NCBI GenBank assembly: GCA_900095095.1
Contig: FMBT01000356.1
Location: 62,001-126,000, forward strand
From: Fragilariopsis cylindrus CCMP1102
Lineage: Eukaryota > Bacillariophyta > Bacillariophyceae > Bacillariales > Bacillariaceae
Direction of reading: 5' to 3'
DNA: 64,000 nucleotides
Every line of letters begins with the position of its first letter. The first letter of the stretch is position 1. Position numbers and translations under genes: made by a program. Below, piece by piece: positions 43,936 to 52,687 of the stretch. Under the pieces are notes generated by a model that ran no database searches, had not been told where the DNA came from, and worked only from the letters and a program-made list of their open reading frames with translations.

Positions 43936-44399
43936 TATACTTGTCTATTTATGTTATTGTTTGAAGTTCGAAGTCAGAACGAACGCAATTCGAAAACAAA
44001 GAACTCAAAGCAACAGAAAAATACTTTTCTATCTCGTCCTGGGTAAGTACGCATTCTAATTATGTATTAAAGGTATGATCATATGATCGACATGATAGTC
44101 ATTATTTATACTGCTTCGTCGCGTGAAATTTTCTTTAATTTATTACACTATATTTTTATAAACTAACGGCATTTATTTTTTTGTCGAGACATTATTTACT
44201 AATATTTAAACATCCTGCCTCTATTGATCTATTCTCCTACTATCATCACATCTTCAAACCGAAGAAAATATATTTTCTGTCCTAACTTTTACTCTCCTCT
44301 AATCAAAAGCAACACAAAGTGGTCAGGTACCGAAATACGAACAATATATAAATTCCGACTAGAAATTTTAAAACAACAACAAACAAACAAACAAACAAA
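43936..44399. other. Intergenic, divergent promoter region
   Basis: Between the DUF1475 and GDP-fucose transporter genes. AT-rich; an (AAAC)n leader stands directly before the transporter start. No gene seen. Confidence 0.55.
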
Positions 44400-45612
44400 A
44401 TGAGTGACTCAAAGTATATAGCATCCGTCGTTGCGACGTATTGGTGCGTTTCTATTTCTATGGTATACTTGAACAAGATGCTTATGTCAAGTGAAGGTGT
44501 ATCTATTTCGGCTCCACTTTTTATTACATGGTTCCAATGTGTTGTCACTGCATTGATTTGTTGGGTTGCTGGAAAAATTTCTGAATCGTTACAAAAAAAG
44601 GGTGAAACACTTCCCTTCAATGATGGAGATAAGGTTGTTAAGGGACATAACAAAAGTAAAAGTTTCTTTTCACAATTTCCCAAAGCAGAATACAATGCTG
44701 AGGTTGGTAAAAAGATTCTACCATTGTCTATCATCTTTGTGGGTATGATTACCTTCAACAATTTATGTTTGAAGTATGTTGAAGTTTCCTTTTACAACGT
44801 CGCACGGTCGTTAACTATTGTCTTTAACGTATTTTTAAGTCAATTCATTCTGGGTAGTACTACATCAACGAAGACTGGAATTTGTTTGGCGGTTGTTATT
44901 GCTGGCTTCTTTTTGGGAGCCAAGGGTGAAGCTAAATTCTCAACCATCGGTACTATGTTCGGTATCTGTTCATCGGTATTCGTTAGTCTTAATTCTATAT
45001 ATACTAAGAAGGTATTACCAGCTGTCGATAATGATCATTGGAAATTAACTTTCTATAACAATGTCAACGCTGTTGTATTATTCGCACCACTTATTGCGTA
45101 CTTCGAAGCGGGGACACTATATGGTGCATTAGGTAATCAAATGATTTCACCAGTTTTTTGGGCTGCAATGAGTGTTGCTGGCGTATTTGGATTTTCTATC
45201 GGTATCGTTACCGTAATGCAAATCAAGGCAACAAGTCCATTATCACACAATATCTCCGGAACAGCCAAAGCTGCCGTACAAAGTATGATGGCATTTTATA
45301 TCTGGAAAAATCCTGCCACCATCATGGGTGTAACGGGCATGTAAGTATAATTCTATATACATTAATATATAATATTGATCAAAAATATAATTTGCAATAC
45401 GAAATAATGCAATCGCACTGACTGCTCACTCACTCCTTTGTCAATTTTTACGATTCCGATCGTGTGTCTTTTTGTTGTAAAAACATAACAGGTTTGTTGT
45501 CCTTGGGGGATCCTTGTTGTATACCGTCACTAAGATGCGAGAGGGTTCAGTGGGAGTGAAAAAGCCTGCACCATCGTCGTCTAAGGACGAAGAGGTCGAA
45601 ATGAAAAAATAA
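44400..45612 (+). CDS. SLC35C1: GDP-fucose transporter (SLC35C1-like), two exons
   Basis: It exchanges cytosolic GDP-fucose for lumenal GMP across the Golgi membrane, supplying fucosyltransferases. Exon 1 (44400-45340) and exon 2 (45492-45612) join across GTAAGT...AACAG at phase 2 to give 353 residues. About ten helices of the drug/metabolite fold are seen. Family hallmarks are ISMVYLNKMLMSS near the start, PLSIIFVGMITFNNLCLKYV, VSFYNVARSLTIVFNVFLSQ, FVSLNSIYTKKVLP, and SPLSHNISGTAKAAVQSMMA near the end, followed by the C-terminal Lys-rich tail VEMKK, a possible retrieval signal. Frame intact. The assignment among nucleotide-sugar carriers is good because SFYNVARSLTIVFNV is typical of the GDP-fucose group. 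Confidence 0.9.
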
Positions 45613-46264
45613 ACAATGATCAATGTTACATACGTGCTCTTAAGTCAACAATAACAAAATGATGTCGGTTTCTATTATTTGATGCGAATAAAGTAAGAAA
45701 TGAATGAATCAAGTCAGCATTCGGACCCAAATCGCAGACAAACTTATCATTTTAAAAGGAAAACAAATTAATTAATTGCTTGTCCCCAAAACCTTTATCT
45801 AGAGTTATTTTTCAGTGCATGCATCTGTACATTTAATCTGCATGTCTGCATGTCTGCATGTTCTCCAATAGTACTTCAAGTAGCCACTAACTGAAATGAA
45901 AGGTATATGACTTTCCAACTTGCAACTAACTTAACTACATTAAGCTACAATAAGATAATTTTAGTAGTGCTCAATAGTATTGTTATAGTAGAAAAGTTAA
46001 GCTTATACACTATGTATTTATTATGTATGTATTTAGTTCATTATTTTACAGGAAAAAGAAGAAGAAACAATAGTAACACGAAAACCAATGTCAGTTCCCC
46101 TCTTCTTCTTTTTTAGTTCGTTTTTGTTCGGAGTTACCATGTTGGTATAATCGGATTGGTAATTCTGTACTGATTCAGTAGTAGAGCAGCAGTAGTAGTA
46201 ATGGTAACAACAGCATCAGTCGAGGCAGCAGCAGCAGTACATTGTAATTAATTCATTAGTTCTT
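45613..46264. other. Intergenic, convergent 3' ends with 8-bp repeat
   Basis: Three tandem TCTGCATG units lie at about 45836-45861, and AGC/AGT repeats at about 46170-46240. No gene is supported. Confidence 0.55.
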
Positions 46265-47391
46265 TCATGATGCCTTACAATGATGAAAGTTAAATCCACA
46301 TACGGAAACGGATCCAAAATAAAGTGTAACAAGAACAACAACCGCACAAATTGCACGATATTTCATTTGACGCCAATATAATGTCCGACGTAATGATCTA
46401 CTTGATGATTCGAATCGGAATGCTTGTTGATTTAATTGATCCGTCTTATCCACTAATAATTCAATCTTTTCACCACGTTCCAATACACGTTCAATATTTT
46501 GTACCATCACATCTTTCACTTCATCAATTTGTGATTTCACATTCCCAATATTATCAATGGATCGATCAGCCTCGTCGGAATTATAATATTCCATGCGTTC
46601 ACTTAATAATAATTTAAAATCTTCATTCATAGCGAATGCAATTGCCTGTTGGGCTGCCTCTAAACCAAATTTCATTAAAAAATTCGATTTAGTATCCTCT
46701 AAAAATGCAAATGGGATTCTGTGTTTATTTTTTTCATCTGACATACATAAATAACAGATACCATTTTCCACTATATAATGGAACACATATTCATCGTACA
46801 CGTATGTCATTTTCCCATCCTGTTGTGGAATCTTTTCTAATAATACTCGTGTTACTGTTGGAAAATTCCCGGTGGCTTTTTATAACAAATTTTAATTTTT
46901 AAAACAAATTGGACAAAAAGAAATCGAATAAAAATGAACGAAATAAATAAACAGGAATGTCAGAATCGTTTAATATACAAAGGAGAAAAGAAGGAAGAGG
47001 AAGAGGCAGAAGAAGGAGAGTCAGAGAACGCCAACAACAACAACAAGATAGAAAATATTAAAAAACAGCGAATGGGAGTCGAGTCGAGTCGTACTAAAGA
47101 AGAAGAAAGAAACGCGACCGAGCAATTAATATCAGAACAGAACAAAACAAAACAAGATATCATTAACGTAGTGTTATAGAAACATAATATCTCTACTGTA
47201 TGAATATGCTATTGCTGTTGACGTTTTTAATATGCCTTTCATTCGAGAGGGGGGGGAGTGAAATGGGAATCTTTTCGGCGGTCCCATTTTTACGTACGAT
47301 TTATCTTCACTTCATTTTACTTACCAGAATTGTTTGTATTTTCTGCCAGGACTGTCTGTTGACGAGAAACAAGAGCATAGAGGATAGTCAT
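46265..47391 (-). CDS. VAMP7: VAMP7-type longin R-SNARE, two exons
   Basis: VAMP7 is the R-SNARE of late endosome, vacuole and secretory fusion. Exon 1 (47391-47325) encodes MTILYALVSRQQTVLAENTN and exon 2 (46875-46265) continues ATGNFPTVTRVLLEKIPQQD; the intron 47324-46876 (GTAAGT...AAAAG) keeps phase 1. Total 225 residues. The longin domain has YVYDEYVFHYIVENGICYLC and RIPFAFLEDTKSNFL. The SNARE helix has VKSQIDEVKDVMVQNIERVL with the central-layer Arg, then RGEKIELLVDKTDQL, and the C-terminal anchor AICAVVVLVTLYFGSVSV. The short first exon was found from the splice sites. Together with the Vti1-type gene at 7.7 kb the window holds two members of the endosomal SNARE set. Confidence 0.93.
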
Positions 47392-47943
47392 CGTTGTTGA
47401 TGTTGATTTGGTCTTTGTATGAAAGAACAGTTCTTTTGTTGTTTGTTCTGTTTTTATAATGTTGTGTTGTTGTTGATAGATTATTCGATTATTGATTGTC
47501 ACGAGAAATATCACGTGAGAAGTTATACGCCTTCGGCGGCGTTATTATGGTTCACGTGTTTAGTCGTGTTAAAAAATCTTCGTTGTTCGCCGTGAAAAAT
47601 CGATCGATTACACACGTGGTAATCTCAACGCGAAAATATATGTCATAAAGAATTCGCGTTTCTTCACGGTTTGTTCGCAGTTATTCTAAGCGACGACATT
47701 GATCCTACGATATATATGCATAACATTCTTTCATACTGGTCCTGCCTGGCAATAGCTAGTAACTTTAGTGCAATTTTAGGAGTCGAGTCACTCTGATTAC
47801 AAATTACAAACACAAAAACGAACGCAACATAAAACATAACTTCTACAATCGAAACAACAACACAAAAACATACTGTAAAACAGCTCGTACTAGCAGCAAC
47901 TGACACAATAGCAACAGCAAGAGGATTAACCCATCAATCAACC
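47392..47943. promoter_or_regulatory. Divergent promoter with three CACGTG sites
   Basis: Between the VAMP7 and six-cysteine genes. The palindrome CACGTG (E-box/G-box) occurs at 47512-47517, 47553-47558 and 47613-47618, in a locally CpG-rich stretch with ATCGATCGAT at about 47599. Three sites in 107 bases is far above the one per 4 kb expected by chance. They would suit bHLH or bZIP factors, but nothing here says which gene they serve. Confidence 0.5.
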
Positions 47944-48897
47944 ATGATGATCACCACCACCAACAACATCAAAAACATTATTGGCACGACTGTCACTACT
48001 ATTTTCTTCCTTATTGCGGTTGTATTATTATCTCAATTACATGCGATCGAAGCGGATATTATCATTTCCTATAAGGAAGAACAATGCTTAGAGTTGACTG
48101 GTGCAGTATTTGAGGCTGCCGATAAAGACTTACTAATTGCACGACATGACTTTGCAAGTTCTATGGAAATGGATATGACATCAAAACAAAAAATGTATGC
48201 AAAATATCCTGAAGAGAGATTAGAAATGTATGACGATGCATGTACAGATAACGGTGGTATGTTACATACTATCAAACTTGATTTTTTTGACTGTACAATG
48301 AGAGGCTCGAATGAAGATATTGAATTAACAGTAAAGAATTTTGCAAATTGTATGGCAGACGTTGTTGAATGTAAGGATTTCGGTCAAGAACATTTATTAC
48401 AAGAAGCATGGGAAGAATTAGGATTACATTGTGAATTAGAAGATGGAGAAACAAAGAAGGACCCATCACCATCTGATAAAAAGAGTGACACCAATAGTGA
48501 TATTGCAAAGAAAGAAAAGGAAGCGGCAGCTAAAGGTGCCGACGATGTCGACAAAGAAGAAAAGAAATCTGAATACATCCCAAAGGAGGGAAAATCATCA
48601 TCGTCTTCTACGAAGAAGAAACATGGATTTATGAAATTTGTTTTATTTGTAAGTGTTTGTGGGGCAGGATTTTTCATTTTCGATCGACGTCGTCGGGGTT
48701 TATCGGTTCCATACCTTCCTACGTGGGCCGGAGGTACATCATCACTTCCATTTGGTGGAGTTAATACATCAAGATTCCAAGGACGTGGAACAGCTCAGAC
48801 TGGATTTGTTTCTAATTATAACTTATTATCAGCAGAAGATGAAGTTAATTACAATATAAACAATGAATTGCAACTCTCTTCGAATCTCACTGCGTAA
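47944..48897 (+). CDS. Type I membrane protein with one six-cysteine domain
   Basis: 317 residues, frame intact. Signal peptide TTIFFLIAVVLLSQLHAIEA, then a domain with Cys at residues 48, 100, 117, 136, 143 and 163 (spacing 51, 16, 18, 6, 19), with NCMADVVEC around Cys 4 and 5 and AWEELGLHC at the end. A charged Lys/Glu/Ser linker (about 166-230) leads to a membrane helix (MKFVLFVSVCGAGFFIF), an RRRR stop-transfer signal, and a ~70-residue tail rich in Gly, Asn and Ser. The same Cys pattern occurs four times in the gene at 52688-55551 on the same strand, so the two are paralogues. No family is recognised. The even number of Cys, all on the lumenal side, suggests three disulfides. Confidence 0.85.
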   Translation: MMITTTNNIKNIIGTTVTTIFFLIAVVLLSQLHAIEADIIISYKEEQCLELTGAVFEAADKDLLIARHDFASSMEMDMTSKQKMYAKYPEERLEMYDDACTDNGGMLHTIKLDFFDCTMRGSNEDIELTVKNFANCMADVVECKDFGQEHLLQEAWEELGLHCELEDGETKKDPSPSDKKSDTNSDIAKKEKEAAAKGADDVDKEEKKSEYIPKEGKSSSSSTKKKHGFMKFVLFVSVCGAGFFIFDRRRRGLSVPYLPTWAGGTSSLPFGGVNTSRFQGRGTAQTGFVSNYNLLSAEDEVNYNINNELQLSSNLTA

Positions 48898-50848
48898 AGT
48901 CAAGTTAAAGAAATAATATCCCCATCCATCCATACGAACGATGACGATGACGATGACGATAATGTGATTTCGCCCCCTCGTTATACATGGCATGCCGCAA
49001 GTATGAGAATGACGAAACATTGATGGTTAAATAAAGACAGTAGTAATTCAGAAACAACACAGATACGGACAAAGGAAGAATATTGAGTTGGAACAAGACT
49101 TTGATTGGAATATTTATATACTTATGAAACGAAACGAAACGAAAACAGTAAATCGAAATGTATAAATTAAATAGTAAAATAAAAAGGATAGTAAATTACA
49201 TTAAGCTATTCTATCTTTATACATAGTATCCTTACGCTTGTATCCTCACAAATTTACTCTTAATAATAGGGCTGATGAACTCTTGACGGAGGGGAATTCT
49301 AATTTTGTGTACGAGATCACACTGTGTATTTCTCTACATAAAAGAATCTTCTTCTAGGGAAGTGCTATGTATGGCTAGTAGGGGGGTTGGTTTCCGGTTA
49401 TATTCAAATTAGTCCGTTCTCTTTTTAAACTTACCAATCAGGATTGTTAGGCTGCATTGATCTGATCAGCAGAAGTGGAGATCCAGTTGATTCTATTTTC
49501 CATGAAATGGTCAAGGTGGAATTGATATAGAAGATGTGCAAGCTAAGGTAAGATTTCTTCGCATTTGGATTTCAGCCACATACCTTAATTTCATACCTAT
49601 TTTACATATGAAAGATAGTCCCCGTTTCTTTACCTTCTTGATACCATTATTTACCTTCGTTTTACTGTGTCTGATCTATGCGCAATGGGGTACTTTGGGT
49701 CCTTTTACACACACCATGACTCCTTTATATAGGATAAGATGTTGCTCTCATACTTTCTATGAATACTTAGATACTACTGCAAACTAGCTTCACTTTATAT
49801 ATTGCGTGCGGATCAAAAATATAGAGGTGAAGAAGTCTAAATTTCCTCCTAGCACTGAGAGCTGCAGACAGTAATTAATTGTTCACATGTTGAATGCAAA
49901 GAATAGGAGGAGGTGCATAAAATAAGCATCTCATGGCTGTTGCTGTATATACTTCCTAATATTTTTTACTGTTCATAATATATATAGTCCTGTTTGCTGC
50001 GTTCTTTGATCATGCTGCCACATATTTGTTCTTTTTATCTGCTAATAATAGCATATTTATATATATATATATGTATATACAAGTGAGGCTTAAAACAAGC
50101 AATCGTTTGACGGCTTGAGGCATATGATACTTTATAAAATAGTGTGCAGAATAGATAAATAATTGAACTATTCAAACAATTGTCTTGATTGCTGATTTTC
50201 TAGTATTTTTTATTACTACAAGTATTCAGTTGTTGTTTCTGCTATGTACATCTTCATTGGAGTTTGTGTGTCTGCATCTATCAATTGTTGCCTTTTATTA
50301 TTTTTCATTCCATCATTCATGAGATAGTTGTAATAAATTTTGTTGTGAGACCAGTAGAAGAAAGATGAGACAGCAGGCATCCCACCACATAGTTAGTAGG
50401 TGTGGCACCCAATCTCTTGATTTGCTGCTGTATGATGTTAGATTTGTATCACTAACGGAAATATCAGTCAGTGCTGATAGATACAGCTTATATTATTTGT
50501 AAGCTCGCATTATTATTTCTCTACTAATATTGTACAATGATCAATTATTGTACAAAGTAAGAAGTAGACTCAATTTGATTTGGCACCTGAGGGAAACGTT
50601 ATTTTTTGTTAATTTTTTTCGCGTTCACCGTGGGAAATTATTGCAACAGAAGTCGTATCGTCGTAACAGGGCCGTTCAAAATGGCGTGAAAATAAAACCA
50701 ACGCAATGCTACTGAATTAATTGAAAGAATTTTTGAAACCAAGAACTAGAAATTTGCACCACTGCGAATTTGCTGTTTCTATTAGATTAATTGTCATTGC
50801 ATAATAACTGGAAAGGTACATATAAAAGAAGTAATATCAAATATTAAG
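48898..50848. other. 2-kb intergenic interval, largely CpG-poor
   Basis: From about 49440 to 50580 CG dinucleotides are scarce (many 60-base lines have none) while TG/CA and AT are abundant, much as at 28.6-30.9 kb. Small frames such as 49536-49787 have no family likeness. No ends or repeats of a transposon were recognised. Confidence 0.55.
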
Positions 50849-51781
50849 ATGACATCGACTGCTAGTACCGAAGACGCAATGGTCCGCCTTAATGTAGGTG
50901 GCCACCGATACGACGTCCCTCGATCTTTGTTCGAGCTTTATCCTCGTTCGATGTTAGCTCGTCTCGTCAGTGATGAATGGAACACGGATGAAATCAACAG
51001 TCACGATGATGGTAGCAGCGATTACCACGAAGATGACACGATCATCTTTATCGACCGCAATGGTCATCGATTCCAATACGTGTTGGACTATATGCGTGAT
51101 CGAGAGGTGAACTTACCCATGACAGAATCGATCGAAGCGACAAGGAAAGAATTGGAGTATTATGGACTGGACGGTGTAAGAGGTGAAGAAACAACGTCGC
51201 CGTCAATCACGTTGGGATCTCCAGCAGAAGCTAGACGTGTCATGGCCGTCATGGGAGGAAACAAACAGGAAGAACTAGAATCTCTTGGTAAGACCATTCG
51301 AGACTGCGAAAGAACAAAGACAAGATGCGAAAATCACAAACACGCTATCAAATTAGCCCAATCGTTGTTTGAACATAGTGTTATCCATTCCGGGGATGAT
51401 GTAGGTCCCGGTCATCGATGTACAATTCTTATTCGAGAGAAAGATGAGAGAAATACCTGCCCTGATGTATTGAAAGAAGAGGAATTCTTTCGAGCGAAAC
51501 TACGATCATACGGCTTAGAATTGGTGAATTACAAGGTACCTAAGTACATGTGTTTAGGAGATGAACCCTGTCAATTTGTTATAGAATTCAAAAACATCTC
51601 CGAGAATACCGTGAAGACACCAAGCGGAGTTCCAAATGCCTCTCATAATGAATCGCCATCCGGGAGTTTCCATCCTTGTAGTGCCCCGTCATATAGCCTA
51701 GTACAATTTGCATTAGACGAGGAATATCGGGCCCTCATGAAGATCGGAGCTTCTAGTACGATTTCTATTACCCTGGTATGA
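50849..51781 (+). CDS. BTB/POZ (T1, KCTD-like) protein
   Basis: 310 residues, single exon, intact frame. Residues 10-115 form a T1-type BTB domain: VRLNVGGHRYDVPRSLFELY, MLARLVSD, IIFIDRNGHRFQYVLDYMRD and ELEYYGLDG. This domain assembles oligomers and in KCTD proteins recruits cullin-3. The C-terminal part (about 145-310) is Cys-containing and unrecognised, with CTILIREKDERNTCPDVLKE and QFVIEFKNISEN. Codons are richer in C/G than in the flanking DNA. The gene stands alone between two CpG-poor stretches and between the two six-cysteine paralogues. The last codons are copied just downstream. Confidence 0.82.
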   Translation: MTSTASTEDAMVRLNVGGHRYDVPRSLFELYPRSMLARLVSDEWNTDEINSHDDGSSDYHEDDTIIFIDRNGHRFQYVLDYMRDREVNLPMTESIEATRKELEYYGLDGVRGEETTSPSITLGSPAEARRVMAVMGGNKQEELESLGKTIRDCERTKTRCENHKHAIKLAQSLFEHSVIHSGDDVGPGHRCTILIREKDERNTCPDVLKEEEFFRAKLRSYGLELVNYKVPKYMCLGDEPCQFVIEFKNISENTVKTPSGVPNASHNESPSGSFHPCSAPSYSLVQFALDEEYRALMKIGASSTISITLV

Positions 51782-51884
51782 TGATCGGAGCTATTTTTTG
51801 TCTTGGTGTTTTGACAAACTGCATCGGACGGTGACTATCGGGCCCTCATGATAATCGGAGCTTTTACTATTTTTTGTCTTGGTG
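51725..51884. repeat. Duplicated 3' end of the BTB gene
   Basis: TATCGGGCCCTCATGAAGAT with GGAGCTTCTAGTA inside the BTB gene (51727 on) recurs as TATCGGGCCCTCATGATAAT with GGAGCTTTTACTA at about 51837-51870. ATTTTTTGTCTTGGTG recurs too, near 51793 and 51869. The second copy is outside the reading frame of the gene. Confidence 0.75.
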
Positions 51885-52687
51885 CACTAGCAATGTCTTC
51901 AACCTAGAAGAACTCGAGCAGCAATTTAACACAGGTTTCTCCGCTCACCCGTAGGTCCAATTTTGGGAGGATAGCACAGTGGTGAGTATAATAAGCTTGC
52001 TGTTTACAATATATAGAAAAAGGAATATATCTCACTAATATGGTGAATATACCTATAACATATCCGAATAATATCATAGCTCAATCATAATTCCTTAAAG
52101 GAGATATTTATATATTTAATGAAAGGACAAAACTAGACAGAGTATACACTATTTAGCTGTATCATTTATCACAGAAACCTACAATAATTCTGGCACTTAT
52201 CTAGAACTACTACCGTTTGATGAGGATCAGACAGACTCACAAGGAACCAATCTTACAAGCGTACGGACAAGTTAAATTTCAAATGAGAGATCTAGTTCAG
52301 TTGTTTATCAAGATAAAGTAGTCATCCAGATAAGTCAAAGTATTCTGATTGTTCTGTTGCCTAAACATATTCCTAATCATCCAATACTGTATACTTGCTG
52401 TCCAATAGAAAGCAGTGGCTCGCTACTATAGTACATCTACATATGGATTGCGGAACTTCAAATTAATTTATTCAAAGTCAGAAAGAAAGGGGAATTGAAA
52501 ATAGCCCCCCCTCCCTCGATCCCCCTCAATATTATTACATACGGCAGAACGATTACGTATTTCCGAAATTCAAAAAAAAAATGAAAGACAGCGAGAAAAA
52601 AGAAAAACAACAACAACAATGAGCAATGCCACAACTAACTGATGTTGAGCACAACACCGAAACTCTTACGTTTAAAGATTACAGCCA
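51782..52687. other. Intergenic, AT-rich
   Basis: Holds the duplicated BTB 3' end, then AT-rich, moderately CpG-poor sequence. No gene is supported before the start of the large six-cysteine gene. Confidence 0.5.

Noticed and set aside
49536-49787. Plus-strand 83-codon hydrophobic frame
   Set aside because: Lies in CpG-poor, AT-rich intergenic DNA; no family likeness, no start context and no splice partners.
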